DNA of 64,000 nucleotides from Denitromonas ohlonensis (GCF_007625205.1 NZ_VMNI01000017.1:39186-103185); one strand, 5' to 3'; shown: positions 16,730 through 25,699, counted from the stretch's first letter. The notes: generated by a model not told the origin, from the sequence alone. Numbers and translations are program-made.

Positions 16730-17236
16730 ATGATTGCCCAACACCTGATCCGCCAGCATCACGTCGAATCGCTTGATCACTTCCATGCCGCCGGCCAGCT
16801 TGCGGTCGACACGCTGTCGCGGCTGACCGATGTGTCGCTGCGTCATCTGCGCGGCAGCGTCGGCACCCACGGTCAGCGGGCGCAGGCCCTGAGCGCACGC
16901 GAGCAGCCGACGCCGATGGATGTGGAGGCCGCGGTGTCGGTGCTGAGCGAGTCGATGCATGTGCTGACCGAGAGCTACGGTCGCTGGATTGCGCTGGCGG
17001 AGGCACAGCGCCAGCTCATGCACCGAACCACCCATGCCACGCTGGAAGACCTGCAGCGCTGGAGCCCGGCCGGCACCGAGTTTGCCGTCGATACCGCTGA
17101 AGTACTTACCGATGTGCTGGAGTCGGCTGTCGAGATCGCCGCCGACGCCAGCGTTGCGATGGCCAATGCCGTCGACGCGAAGCCGGCCCCGGCGCCGCGC
17201 CGCAGCCGCCGTGCGGCGCCGCCCGACACCGAATGA
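16730..17236 (+). CDS. Second phasin-like protein
   Basis: 168 residues from ATG 16730, with GGGAG upstream. Helical and amphipathic: VESLDHFHAAGQLAVDTLSRLTDVSLRHLRGS, then TESYGRWIALAEAQRQLMHRTTHATLEDLQ, patterns seen in phasin-family granule proteins. The tail is Pro/Ala/Arg-rich (APRRSRRAAPPDTE). It sits 169 bp after phaP and has its own terminator. The assignment is weaker than for phaP but supported by length, composition and adjacency. Confidence 0.75.
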   Translation: MIAQHLIRQHHVESLDHFHAAGQLAVDTLSRLTDVSLRHLRGSVGTHGQRAQALSAREQPTPMDVEAAVSVLSESMHVLTESYGRWIALAEAQRQLMHRTTHATLEDLQRWSPAGTEFAVDTAEVLTDVLESAVEIAADASVAMANAVDAKPAPAPRRSRRAAPPDTE

Positions 17237-17258
17237 TGGGCCGGGTCTGAGAAAACAC

Positions 17259-17285
17259 GGGGCGCCACGTGGCGCCCCATTTTTT
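17259..17285 (+). terminator. Intrinsic terminator after the second phasin gene
   Basis: A perfect stem GGGGCGCC-ACGT-GGCGCCCC (17259-17278) is followed by ATTTTTT. It also lies just before the 3' end of the convergent MscS gene. Confidence 0.88.
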
Positions 17286-17298
17286 GCTGTGCCGGCTT

Positions 17299-18636
17299 TC
17301 AGTCGGGAGTCGCTGCGTCGCGCAGCGTGCGCACCGGTGGCATCGATTTGAGGTGCAGGTCGCGCTGCGGATACGGAATGGTGATGCCGGCCGCTTTGAA
17401 CAGCCGCCAGATCGCCAGGTTTACATCGGTGCGTACATTGCCGATGCCGTTCTCCGGGTCGCTGATCCAGATGCGCAGTTCGAGTTGAATGCCGCTGTCG
17501 GCAAATTCCAGCATGCGCGCCGTCGGCACCGGCTCGGCGAGGATGCGGGGCGAGGCCTTGGCCGCTTCCATCAGCAAGGCCATGGCCTGCTCGGGGTCGT
17601 CGTCATAGCTGATCTGCACCGGAATGCGTACCCGCGTGTTCGGGTCCGAGTAACTCCAGTTCACCACCTCGGAGGTGATCAGGTTTTCGTTCGGGATCAG
17701 GCGCTCGACGCCATCGCGATCGCGTACCACCACGTAGCGGGCACGTAGCTCCTGCACCCAGCCGAACTTGGCATCGTTGCCGCCCACCGAGATCACGTCG
17801 CCGGGTTTGATGGAGCGGTCGAGCACCAGGATGAAGCCGCTGATGAAGTTGCTGGTGATGCGTTGCAGACCAAAGCCGATGCCGACACCCAGCGCGCCGC
17901 CGAAGACCGTGAGCGTGGTCAGGTCGATGCCGACCGCGTCGATGGCCAGAAAAATGGCCAGCGCGATCAGAAAGAATTTGCTGAACTTGCCGAAGGCCAC
18001 CTGCAGCGACGGGTTCATGTGCGCAGAGGCGCGCATGCGCCGTTCAAGCACGCCCGAGATCCAGAACGCCAGCGTGAGCAGCAGCGCGATCAGCGCCACC
18101 AGCTTGATGGTCGACAGTACCGAGACGCGAGAGCTGCCGATGTTGATCGCCAGATCATCCAGCGCCTGCTGCACCGCCGGCAACCAGCCCACCAGGTGCA
18201 AGGCGACCATCGTCCAGATGCCGAAGCCGATGATGTTTTCCCAGGCCTTGAGTGCCGGCGTGGCGCGAAAGCCCTTGCGCAAGGCATACACCAGCAGCCG
18301 GACGGTGGCCAGCGACAGCAACAAGGGCACGGCGGCATCAAGCAAGCGGGCTGGCGCGTCCAGGGACAGAAACACGCCGCGCCCGATCAGCACCACGACC
18401 AGCGTCATCACCGGCCACATCAGACGCTGCACCCCGCGAAGCGCCAGGCGGCGCAGGTCGTCGGGTGGGTAGCGATCGCAGAGCGTGCGCAATGGGCCTT
18501 TGAGTATCCGGTGCAGCAGCCATGCGCCGACACCGGCGGCAAGAAGAAAGCCGAGTTCGTACAACATGGCGGGTTGGATCAGCGCGTCGACCCATTCCGG
18601 TACACGGGCCCGCAATGCCTGAATGTCTGATTCCAT
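17299..18636 (-). CDS. MscS-family mechanosensitive ion channel
   Basis: About 445 residues from ATG 18636; ATG 18648 is an alternative start four codons earlier. Several N-terminal membrane spans are followed by the MscS core: GGALGVGIGFGLQRITSNFISGFILVLDRSIKPGDVISVGG, the pore-helix and beta-domain junction typical of the family. Then comes the cytoplasmic vestibule (RDRDGVERLIPNENLITSEVVNWSYSD). The channel releases solutes during osmotic downshock. It is larger than E. coli MscS (286 residues) because of extra N-terminal helices. It converges with the phasin genes and is unlinked to them functionally. Confidence 0.93.
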   Translation of the reverse strand: MESDIQALRARVPEWVDALIQPAMLYELGFLLAAGVGAWLLHRILKGPLRTLCDRYPPDDLRRLALRGVQRLMWPVMTLVVVLIGRGVFLSLDAPARLLDAAVPLLLSLATVRLLVYALRKGFRATPALKAWENIIGFGIWTMVALHLVGWLPAVQQALDDLAINIGSSRVSVLSTIKLVALIALLLTLAFWISGVLERRMRASAHMNPSLQVAFGKFSKFFLIALAIFLAIDAVGIDLTTLTVFGGALGVGIGFGLQRITSNFISGFILVLDRSIKPGDVISVGGNDAKFGWVQELRARYVVVRDRDGVERLIPNENLITSEVVNWSYSDPNTRVRIPVQISYDDDPEQAMALLMEAAKASPRILAEPVPTARMLEFADSGIQLELRIWISDPENGIGNVRTDVNLAIWRLFKAAGITIPYPQRDLHLKSMPPVRTLRDAATPD

Positions 18637-18829
18637 TGCAACTCTCATCACCTCGGAGAACCTCCAGTCTATCGCGGCGGCACGCTGGCTCGGTGTTCCA
18701 ATTCGAAGCACCTGCATCGTGATGATCCATTGGCGTGGCGCGATTTGCTGTATTTCGGGCGTTTAGGCGGTCGCACGCTAATTGCATTCGTCATGGTTCG
18801 GACGGCAGCCGCCGCGATGGAGGCAGGAT

Positions 18830-19525
18830 ATGAAATATGAAGATCTGCTATGCCAGGCACTCGAAATCGAGCCCCCCTGGCAGATCGTTCGCATGCGCAA
18901 CGATCTTGGCCGGCGTCAGCTCGACGTCTGGGTAGCCCGGGAGATGCCGCGTCGGGGGTGGATTTTCGGTCCGCGCCACGCCCTGCCGGAGGTGCCGGAG
19001 CGAGTGTGGCGGCACATCAATGTCGGCCAGTCGCGTTGCGTGGTGCACGCAGCTACCACGGACGACATGGCACAGATGGCGCTGCCCTGGATTGGCGCCG
19101 ACGAGCAGGTGTTTACCCATGCGCTGAGCCGTCAGATCGCGACCTATTTCATGGAAGGGATCAAGTTTCAATCGATCTGCAAACTGCTCGACATCCCGGC
19201 AGGCGACCTGTGGAAATTCAAGCACAGTCTCGATAACGGAAAGATCAGTTTGTCCGGCAAGGACACGCTCATGGCGGACAGCGGGCAGGCGAAGTTTGAT
19301 ATTCCCGAGGTCGATCATCCGGTGTGGGGCGCCTTGCTGACGGGCGGGCTGGATATCGAGATCCGTGTGCTCAGTCTCAAGCTGCTGCTGACCAAGCTGC
19401 GTGGGCAGATGCAGCTGATCAGCGACCCGGAGGTGCGTCAGATGAAGGCGCATGAGTTGCATCACTACTTTGTCCGCCATGCGATTCAGCTCTCGCATGA
19501 GCTGGCACAGATCCGCCAAAACTGA
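18830..19525 (+). CDS. Protein derived from the N-terminal half of an ISL3-type transposase, no catalytic domain
   Basis: 232 residues, with GGAGG six bases before ATG 18830. Residues 1-135 follow the ISL3-family plan: QALEIEPPWQIVRMRND, then RHALPEVPERVWRHINVGQ, then a PWIGADEQVFTHALSRQIATYF segment and a helix-turn-helix (FQSICKLLDIPAGDLWKFK). The zinc-ribbon cysteines usual in many ISL3 proteins are absent. The DDE catalytic half is also missing, replaced by about 95 residues of helical sequence ending in HELAQIRQN. No terminal repeats flank the gene. Intact frame, good ribosome site and close spacing (19 bp) to the next gene suggest a domesticated DNA-binding protein. This is inference; the family resemblance itself is fairly clear. 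Confidence 0.7.
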   Translation: MKYEDLLCQALEIEPPWQIVRMRNDLGRRQLDVWVAREMPRRGWIFGPRHALPEVPERVWRHINVGQSRCVVHAATTDDMAQMALPWIGADEQVFTHALSRQIATYFMEGIKFQSICKLLDIPAGDLWKFKHSLDNGKISLSGKDTLMADSGQAKFDIPEVDHPVWGALLTGGLDIEIRVLSLKLLLTKLRGQMQLISDPEVRQMKAHELHHYFVRHAIQLSHELAQIRQN

Positions 19526-19544
19526 CCGCCTCCGGAGAGCGCAC

Positions 19545-20531
19545 ATGATGCCAAAAGAAGGATTGATGCCCGTGGCCGCCGTGGCCGAGTTGATTCGAGC
19601 GGGTCACTACCTGAGCCTTGCCGGTGACGAAGCCGCACTCAGGCAACTGCCCTTGGGCAACTGGATCGGTGGCACGATCCCCTATTTCATGGCGGCAACC
19701 GGCGGCACGGTGAGCCGGGACCAGGTGTTTGTTCAAGCGGTGACCGGGTTCGCGTCACCCCCGCGTTTGCGTCTGTACGACCCGGGCACTTTGCCGCAAC
19801 TGTGCCGGAATGCGCCCGACCACGGCTTCAGTTTGCTGATCGTGCCAGCCTTCAGCGCATGCCATGGCGACTTTGCGCGCAACGCACCGAACTATGAAGA
19901 TATGTACCTCAAGCCGCTGGCTGGCTGGGTGGCCGGAACGCATCTGGACGATGCCGGCCACGCGACGCCGCGGGTGGTGCTTGGGCCGAGCGGTGAGTTC
20001 TCGGCCGAGCACGCGGTGGTCATGGATGTTGAGTTGCCGCCCGAGCGTTTTGCTCAGATCGACATCATCAACCCGTTCAAACCCGGTGACGGCGATGCCA
20101 TCAGCTTTGCGGAGACCGGCTTTTCGGTGGATACCTGCTTCGTCAATGGTGAGCCGATGCCTCTGGCCGACTACCTCAGCAATCTGGGGGTCGATACCCG
20201 GCTGCCGCTGGTGGCGGATTACTGCGGCGCATCGGTCAACGTCAGCATCAAACAGATCGACATGGGGGCACGACGGGTCGAGCTTTATGCCCCGGTGTTT
20301 CCGGGGCTGAACTATCGGCTCGCCACCCCCTCTGGCGAAGTTGCTCCGCCGTCGGTCGGCGGCGATGCGTCTGCCGGAGTTCCGCCCACCTTTGCGTGCA
20401 ACTGCATTCTCAACTTTCTCTATGAGGGCCTGGAGGGCCAGCGCGCCGGGGCACTGACCGGCCCGGCCACCTTCGGCGAGATTGGCTACCAGTTGCTTAA
20501 TCAGACGCAGGTGGTGCTCACCGTTCGCTGA
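19545..20531 (+). CDS. Conserved protein of unknown function (DUF6976-like)
   Basis: About 328 residues from ATG 19545, with GGAGA upstream. The N-terminal LIRAGHYLSLAGDEAALRQLPLGNWIGGTIPYFM is strongly conserved-looking and matches my recollection of family DUF6976. The C-terminal FACNCILNFLYEGLEG ... GPATFGEIGYQLLNQTQVVLTV recalls the end of FIST-type sensory domains, which might indicate ligand sensing. No signal peptide or membrane span is seen. It follows the transposase-derived gene by 19 bp and is likely cotranscribed with it. The function is unknown. Confidence 0.75.
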   Translation: MMPKEGLMPVAAVAELIRAGHYLSLAGDEAALRQLPLGNWIGGTIPYFMAATGGTVSRDQVFVQAVTGFASPPRLRLYDPGTLPQLCRNAPDHGFSLLIVPAFSACHGDFARNAPNYEDMYLKPLAGWVAGTHLDDAGHATPRVVLGPSGEFSAEHAVVMDVELPPERFAQIDIINPFKPGDGDAISFAETGFSVDTCFVNGEPMPLADYLSNLGVDTRLPLVADYCGASVNVSIKQIDMGARRVELYAPVFPGLNYRLATPSGEVAPPSVGGDASAGVPPTFACNCILNFLYEGLEGQRAGALTGPATFGEIGYQLLNQTQVVLTVR

Positions 20532-20647
20532 TCCCGGTTGCCTCCTGTCGTCCAGTGGCGCGATCGGCAAAATGACGTTGTCAATCCGGCACCGGTTTTG
20601 TAGGCTGCGTTGGGAGGCATTTTTCAGCGACGACAAAGGAGCGCGTG

Positions 20648-21076
20648 ATGTCAGAACCAAATCCAGCCCAGGGGCGTTGTCTGTGTGGCGCCGTGACGAT
20701 GCAGGTGGCACGCCCGGCGAATACCGTGGGCGCCTGCCACTGCAGCATGTGTCGCAAGTGGGGCGGCGGGCCCTTGTTGGCGGTGGAGTGCGGCACCGAA
20801 GTAAGGATTGCTGGCGAGGAAAACGTGTCGGTGTTCGACTCCTCGCCCTGGGCGCAGCGCGGCTTCTGCAAGCACTGTGGCACGCATCTGTTCTACCGGC
20901 TGAAAGAGGCGCAGCAATATCACTTGCCGGTGGGGCTGTTCGATGAGGCGCCCGAGTTCAGCTTCGATCAGCAGATCTTCATCGACGAGAAACCGGCCTA
21001 TTACCGCTTTGCGAACGACACCAAAAACATGACCGGCGCGGAGGTGTTTGCGCTGTACGCGCCGCCGCCGGGCTGA
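20648..21076 (+). CDS. GFA-family (glutathione-dependent formaldehyde-activating enzyme / CENP-V) zinc protein
   Basis: 142 residues from ATG 20648, AAGGAG six bases upstream; an in-frame GTG at 20645 is less well placed. The zinc-binding pattern is complete: GRCLCGAV, then GACHCSMCRKWGG, then FCKHCGTHLFY. In this family the cysteines hold one or two zinc ions, and some members bind S-hydroxymethyl-glutathione. Most, probably including this one, have no proven substrate. A 116-bp gap with a possible promoter separates it from the upstream gene. Confidence 0.92.
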   Translation: MSEPNPAQGRCLCGAVTMQVARPANTVGACHCSMCRKWGGGPLLAVECGTEVRIAGEENVSVFDSSPWAQRGFCKHCGTHLFYRLKEAQQYHLPVGLFDEAPEFSFDQQIFIDEKPAYYRFANDTKNMTGAEVFALYAPPPG

Positions 21077-21085
21077 GCGCCGCTG

Positions 21086-21110
21086 CCGTGGCGAGTCGTG
21101 CTCGCCACGG
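21086..21110. terminator. Hairpin between convergent GFA and ggt genes
   Basis: Perfect 10-bp stem CCGTGGCGAG (21086-21095) and CTCGCCACGG (21101-21110) with a 5-base loop. There is no T-tract on either side, so termination strength is uncertain. Confidence 0.55.
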
Positions 21111-21127
21111 GCGGTTTGTGCCGTCGC

Positions 21128-22957
21128 TTATTCGCCCATCACCACGCCTTCGCGTCGCGGGTCGGCGCCGCCGAGCAGGCGTTGCTTGCTGCCGTCGCCT
21201 TCCACCCGAATGGCCTGAAGGCCGCTCGTCATGTCCATCTCCTTGATCTGATGACCCCGGGCCTTGAGCCCGTTGATGGTCGTCGCGTCAAAGCGTCCGG
21301 CTTCGAGCAGCACCGGCACCTTGCCGCCCACCGAGGCGAAGTTGGGCAGGTCGATGGCCTGCTGCGGGGTGAGTCCGCGGTTGAGCGTGCCGTAGAGGGT
21401 TTTGGCGGTGTAGTGGATGATCAGCGCGCCGCCCGGGCTGCCGCCGCTCATCACCAGCTTGCCGGTCGCCTTGTCGAATACCAGCGTCGGCGCCATCGAT
21501 GAGCGCGGTCGTTTACCAGACTCGACCCGGTTGGCGATCGGCGTGCCGTCGGCAGCCTTGGGGGCGAAACTGAAGTCGGTCAGCTCATTGTTGAGCAGGA
21601 AGCCTTTGACCATCTGCCGCGCGCCGAATGCGTCCTCGATGGTGGTGGTCATGGCCACCGCGTGGCCGTTGGCGTCGACGATGCTGATGTGGCTGGTGCC
21701 GTATTCAGGTTGCTCCGGCATGGGGGCGTAGCTGGTTTTCATCGCGCCGGGCACACCGGCCGGCGCATCCGCCATCGCCATGTCGCCGATCAAACGGCTG
21801 CGTTCCGCGAGGTAGGCCGGGTCGAGCAGCGAGGCCCAACTGCCGCCCGGTGCGGCCACGAAGTCGGGGTCGGCGAGATACTGCGCGCGGTCGGCAAAGG
21901 TGAGGCGCGAGGCCTCGACATAGCGATGCAGCCACTCGGCCGACGCCATATCTGCGGGGGGCTCGGTGGCGCCGGCTTCGAGCGAGGTCGTGCGGGTCTC
22001 TGCGTGGCCAAGAATGCCCAGAATCTGCCCAACGGCGATGGCGCCCGAACTTGGCGGCGGGAAGCCGCAGATGCGGTAATCGGTGCCGAGACCGCGGTGG
22101 TCGTGGCACATCGGGGCGCGGCGTTTGGCCTTGTAGTTGGCCAGGTCGGACAGGGCGAGCACTCCCGGGTTGGTCGGGTGGGAGGTGACCTTGCTGACGA
22201 TGGCGCGCGCCACTTCGCCTTCGAGCAGACCGGTCGCGCCGCGCTGTGCGATGGTTCGCAGCACGGTGGCGAGCTCGGGGTTTTTCAGCACATGGCCGAC
22301 GGGCCACGGCCTGCCTTCAGCATCAAAAAAGTAGGCCCGCGCGGCCGGGTCTTTGGCGATGAATTTGTCCTTGCCGAGCATGGTGTTCAAACGCGGACTC
22401 ACCTTGAAGCCTTGTTCCGCGAGCTGGATGGCCGGCGCGAACAGCGTGGCCCAGGGCAGCGTGCCGTGCCGGGCGTGCGCCATCTCGAGCATGGCGACCG
22501 TGCCCGGCGTACCGACTGAACGGCCGCCCACCTTGGCCTCGTCGAAGGCCATCGGCTTGCCGTCCTTGTCCAGAAACAGCGTCTCGGTGGCAGCCGCCGG
22601 GGCGGTTTCCCGGCCGTCGTAGGCGGCGATGTCCGTGCCATCGAAGTACATCAGGAAGGCGCCGCCGCCGATGCCGGACGATTGCGGTTCGACCAGCGCC
22701 AGTACCATCTGCACGGCGATGGCCGCATCGATGGCCGAGCCGCCGGCCTTGAGAGTCTGGAAGCCGGCGTCGGTCGCCAGCGGGTTGGCGGCGGCGACGG
22801 CAAAGTGTTGATGCGTCCAGCCGGGTTTGGCGGTGTAGCCGGAGGCGGCTTCGGGCTGGTCAGGGCGGGTGTAGGTGAAGCTGGGCGCGCTGGCGCAGCC
22901 GGCCATCAGGGCGGCGGCGAGCAGGGTGCCGAGCCTGGGGATCAAAGCCGTTTGCAT
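21128..22957 (-). CDS. ggt: Gamma-glutamyltransferase, lipoprotein form
   Basis: 609 residues from ATG 22957, with GGAGA upstream; the frame is open further 5' but without a good start. The N-terminus LGTLLAAALMAGCASAP is a lipobox, so the enzyme is probably membrane-anchored in the periplasm. The large-subunit part has AANPLATDAGFQTLKAGGSAIDAAIAVQ. Autocleavage is expected before Thr421 (EYGTSHISIVDANGHA), and the small subunit carries SGGSPGGALI. The enzyme hydrolyses or transfers the gamma-glutamyl group of glutathione. A decayed fragment similar to the end of this family lies at 36347-36500. Confidence 0.95.
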   Translation of the reverse strand: MQTALIPRLGTLLAAALMAGCASAPSFTYTRPDQPEAASGYTAKPGWTHQHFAVAAANPLATDAGFQTLKAGGSAIDAAIAVQMVLALVEPQSSGIGGGAFLMYFDGTDIAAYDGRETAPAAATETLFLDKDGKPMAFDEAKVGGRSVGTPGTVAMLEMAHARHGTLPWATLFAPAIQLAEQGFKVSPRLNTMLGKDKFIAKDPAARAYFFDAEGRPWPVGHVLKNPELATVLRTIAQRGATGLLEGEVARAIVSKVTSHPTNPGVLALSDLANYKAKRRAPMCHDHRGLGTDYRICGFPPPSSGAIAVGQILGILGHAETRTTSLEAGATEPPADMASAEWLHRYVEASRLTFADRAQYLADPDFVAAPGGSWASLLDPAYLAERSRLIGDMAMADAPAGVPGAMKTSYAPMPEQPEYGTSHISIVDANGHAVAMTTTIEDAFGARQMVKGFLLNNELTDFSFAPKAADGTPIANRVESGKRPRSSMAPTLVFDKATGKLVMSGGSPGGALIIHYTAKTLYGTLNRGLTPQQAIDLPNFASVGGKVPVLLEAGRFDATTINGLKARGHQIKEMDMTSGLQAIRVEGDGSKQRLLGGADPRREGVVMGE

Positions 22958-23024
22958 GTCGATCTCTCCGCGGATATGAATGCTCACTATAGATGACAAG
23001 CGTCTGGGTGGTGGCGGGCGGCGC

Positions 23025-24566
23025 TCAGGACAGGTTCAGTTTGCGCAGCAGGCGGTGGAAGTTGCCGCGGTCGATGCCGAGCGAGCGGGCCGCTGCGGCC
23101 TTGTTGCCGTCATGGTGCTTGAGGCGGGCCAGGATGATCTTGCGCCGGCAGTGGTCGATGACTTCGTCCAGCGGCCGGGGCGCCTGGTCTGTGGTCTCGG
23201 TGGCGGCGACGACTTCTTCGGGTATCGGCAGGACCTCGGTGCCCAGGTGCTGGATGCCCAGTTCGATCACCCGCTCGCGCGATGGTGCGGCGCTGAGCGC
23301 TCGAATCATGGCGCGCGACAGGGTGTGTTCAAGCTCACGCACGTTGCCAGGCCAGTCATAGTGGGTCAGCCACTGGCGGGCCCGACGGCTCAGTCGTACG
23401 CCGTGCAGACCCAGGCGGCGTTGGTTGCGTTCGATGAAGTAGCCGGCCAGCAGCAACACGTCATCGCCGCGCTCGCGTAGCGGCGGCACCATCAGCGGAT
23501 AGACGCTGAGGCGATGGTAGAGGTCGGCGCGGAAACGGCCGGCGGCCACCTCGGCTTTCAGGTCGCGGTTGGTGGCGGCGATCACGCGCACGTCGACGCG
23601 ATGGTGCCGGTCGCTGCCAATGCGCTGGATCTCGCCGTTCTGCAGCGCCCGTAGCAGCTTGGCCTGCACCGTCAGCGGCAACTCGCCGACCTCGTCGAGA
23701 AACAGTGTGCCTTCGTGTGCCAGTTCGAACTTGCCGATACGGTCGTCGGTGGCGCCGGAGAAGGCGCCGCGCTGGTGGCCGAAGAGCTCGCTCTCGGCGA
23801 TTGTTTCTGGCAGCGCGGCACAGTTGAGATAGACCATCGGCTCCTTTCCCCGGGTCGAGTGGCGGTGGATCATTCGTGCCACCAGCTCTTTGCCGACGCC
23901 GGTCTCTCCCAGGATCAGGGTTGGCAGATCGGATGGCGCAACGGTCTGCGCTTCGCGCTTGAGCTGGTCGATGATCACGCTCTGGCCGATCAGTTCGTCG
24001 GTTGTACCGTCGTGCGGTTCGGCGCGCTGGATGCGGTGATGGCGCTCGAGTTGCTCCTCAAGACGCACGATCCAGTCGGCCGCCCGCACGGTGGCAGCGG
24101 CCACGGCCACGAAGGCGCGGAAGACGTCCGGGTCGATGGCATCGAAGCTGCCCGGCGTCATCGCGTCGAGGGTGACGACACCCCAGGGCTGGCCGTCGAT
24201 ATACAGCGAGGCACCCATGCAGTCATGGACGTAGAGGTGCTCGCCCGCCTTGTCGACCAGACCGTCGTAGGGATCAGGCAGCGCGGAGTCGGCCGGAAAG
24301 CGCACCGGCTCGGCGCTGTGCACGATTTGCGCTAGTCGTGGCTGGTCGCGAATGACGAAACGCCGGCCCATGGTGTCGGGGCTGAGCCCGTGCACGGCGC
24401 GCGGCACCAGCTGATCGCCATCCCGTTCGAGCAGGGCGATGGCATCGCACGGAAAGCTGTTGAAAAAGGCTTCGAGCAGGCGCGCATAACGCTGCTGCCG
24501 GGGCATCGCCTTGGACAGGTCGGCCACGGCGCCAGCCAGGTTGAGGAAAGTCGCGTGCGTTGTCAT
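23025..24566 (-). CDS. norR: NorR-type nitric-oxide-responsive sigma54 activator
   Basis: 513 residues in three domains. The GAF domain (about 20-170) keeps the residues used by E. coli NorR around its iron: Arg77 (QPRL), Asp98, Tyr100 and Asp101 (LPDPYDG), His114 and Cys116 (VHDCMG). The AAA+ domain (about 190-425) has Walker A GETGVGKE at 220-227 and the sigma54-contact loop as GAFSGA (267-272) rather than GAFTGA. The C-terminal Fis-type HTH ([20 protein letters not shown]) closes the protein. It is divergent from nirK by 154 bp, and NorR-like sites lie in that gap. Its target here is therefore the nirK operon, whereas NorR usually controls nitric-oxide reductase or flavorubredoxin genes. 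Confidence 0.93.
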   Translation of the reverse strand: MTTHATFLNLAGAVADLSKAMPRQQRYARLLEAFFNSFPCDAIALLERDGDQLVPRAVHGLSPDTMGRRFVIRDQPRLAQIVHSAEPVRFPADSALPDPYDGLVDKAGEHLYVHDCMGASLYIDGQPWGVVTLDAMTPGSFDAIDPDVFRAFVAVAAATVRAADWIVRLEEQLERHHRIQRAEPHDGTTDELIGQSVIIDQLKREAQTVAPSDLPTLILGETGVGKELVARMIHRHSTRGKEPMVYLNCAALPETIAESELFGHQRGAFSGATDDRIGKFELAHEGTLFLDEVGELPLTVQAKLLRALQNGEIQRIGSDRHHRVDVRVIAATNRDLKAEVAAGRFRADLYHRLSVYPLMVPPLRERGDDVLLLAGYFIERNQRRLGLHGVRLSRRARQWLTHYDWPGNVRELEHTLSRAMIRALSAAPSRERVIELGIQHLGTEVLPIPEEVVAATETTDQAPRPLDEVIDHCRRKIILARLKHHDGNKAAAARSLGIDRGNFHRLLRKLNLS

Positions 24567-24581
24567 TTGGATGTCAATGTT

Positions 24582-24618
24582 GTCATTAATACACCATTGT
24601 CAGTGCTGTCATTGTGAC
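24582..24618. promoter_or_regulatory. Candidate NorR binding sites
   Basis: Two sequences fit the GT-N7-AC pattern of NorR sites: GTCATTAATAC (24582-24592) and the perfect dyad GTCA-TTG-TGAC (24608-24618). They lie 44-80 bp upstream of a sigma54-like element, a usual enhancer distance. Further GTCA half-sites lie between 24562 and 24610. Confidence 0.6.
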
Positions 24619-24661
24619 TGCATTAGAAAATAACTATATGAAATATAAGGTGAAATTATTC

Positions 24662-24686
24662 TGGCCCGAATATTGATATAGGTCAA
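24662..24686 (+). promoter_or_regulatory. Overlapping sigma54-like promoter and FNR/Dnr-like box before nirK
   Basis: TGGCCCGAATATTGA (24662-24676) fits the sigma54 pattern except that the -12 element reads TTGA instead of TTGC. TTGAT-ATAG-GTCAA (24673-24686) matches nine of ten positions of the FNR/Dnr/NnrR consensus TTGAT-N4-ATCAA and overlaps the -12 element by four bases. Directly downstream is the dyad CAAGTG-G-CACTTG (24684-24696). Which promoter is used cannot be decided from sequence. Confidence 0.5.
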
Positions 24687-24720
24687 GTGGCACTTGAGCC
24701 ACAACCTCTGGAGAACCGAT

Positions 24721-25662
24721 ATGAGACAACGTCCCCTGGCTGCCATGCTGCTGCTGACCGCGGCCCTGGCCAGCGCCAACGTCCTGGCCGCTACCCACAA
24801 GGTGGAGATCCCGGTACGCGAGCTCGATCTGGCGATCGACAACGCCGGCAACACTGCCCCGATGTGGACATTCGGCGGCACCATTCCCGGTCCGCTGGTG
24901 CGGGTCACGGAAGGCGATGTGGTCGACTTCACCTTGCTCAACGAAGCCGGCAACAAGAACAGTCACTCGATGGATTTCCATGCCGGCCGTCTTGATGTGC
25001 TGGCCGACTTCGAGGCGATCAAACCGGGGCAGAAGAAGCAGTTTTCGTTCAAGGCTGAGTACCCCGGCGTGTGGATCTACCACTGTGGCGCCGATTCGAT
25101 GTCCGAGCACATCTCGCGCGGCATGTACGGCGTGGTGATCGTCGACCCGAAGGCGGGTTACAGCGACAAGTACCCCAAGCCGGACCGCGAATACGTGCTG
25201 GTGCACGGCGATCTGTACGAGACCGGCGCCTCGGCCGAGGAGCGCACGGTGGGCGAGAAATGGAAGGGCGTGCTGGTCAACGGCAAGGTCTTCCACTACG
25301 ACCCGGTGCATGACGCCAACGCCAGCATCGCGCTCGAATCCAAGCCCGGCGAGCGGGTCCGCATCTACTTCGTGAACGCCATGATCAACGAGTGGGCAGC
25401 CTTCCATCCGATCGCCGGCATCTGGGACCGGGTTTGGGACAACGGCAACCCGCAGAACGTGTTGCACGGCATGCAGACCATGTCGGTGCCGCCGGCGCAC
25501 GCGGTGGTGGTCGACCTGATCAGTCCGGCCGATCGACCGACCAACAACGCCCTGGTCGATCACAGCATGAAGCACGCGCTCAAGGGCGGTATCACGGTGC
25601 TGATGAATAGCAAGGACGCTAACCCGGACAAAGGGCGGGGCGATCAGTTGATCCTGCGTTGA
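24721..25662 (+). CDS. nirK: Copper nitrite reductase NirK (short type)
   Basis: 313 residues, GGAG nine bases before ATG 24721. A signal peptide (to about residue 23) is followed by two cupredoxin domains. All catalytic positions of copper nitrite reductase are present: type-1 ligands His82, Cys122, His130, Met135; type-2 ligands His87, His121, His281; catalytic Asp85 and His229 (HSMDFHAG, YHCGADSMSEHISRGM, FHPIAG, LVDHSMKH). The Cys-to-His loop is one residue shorter than in the Achromobacter-type enzyme, and the protein is short, as in the Nitrosomonas europaea enzyme. It reduces nitrite to NO in the periplasm. It is the first gene of a nirK/cytochrome/cytochrome/multicopper oxidase operon next to norR. 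Confidence 0.85.
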   Translation: MRQRPLAAMLLLTAALASANVLAATHKVEIPVRELDLAIDNAGNTAPMWTFGGTIPGPLVRVTEGDVVDFTLLNEAGNKNSHSMDFHAGRLDVLADFEAIKPGQKKQFSFKAEYPGVWIYHCGADSMSEHISRGMYGVVIVDPKAGYSDKYPKPDREYVLVHGDLYETGASAEERTVGEKWKGVLVNGKVFHYDPVHDANASIALESKPGERVRIYFVNAMINEWAAFHPIAGIWDRVWDNGNPQNVLHGMQTMSVPPAHAVVVDLISPADRPTNNALVDHSMKHALKGGITVLMNSKDANPDKGRGDQLILR

Positions 25663-25699
25663 GCCGCGGATCGACCAGACCATGATGAAAGGAATTCCC

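Noticed and set aside
18830..19525. FlhC-like flagellar activator
   Set aside because: The cysteine zinc site of FlhC is absent, and the N-terminal plan fits ISL3-type transposases much better.
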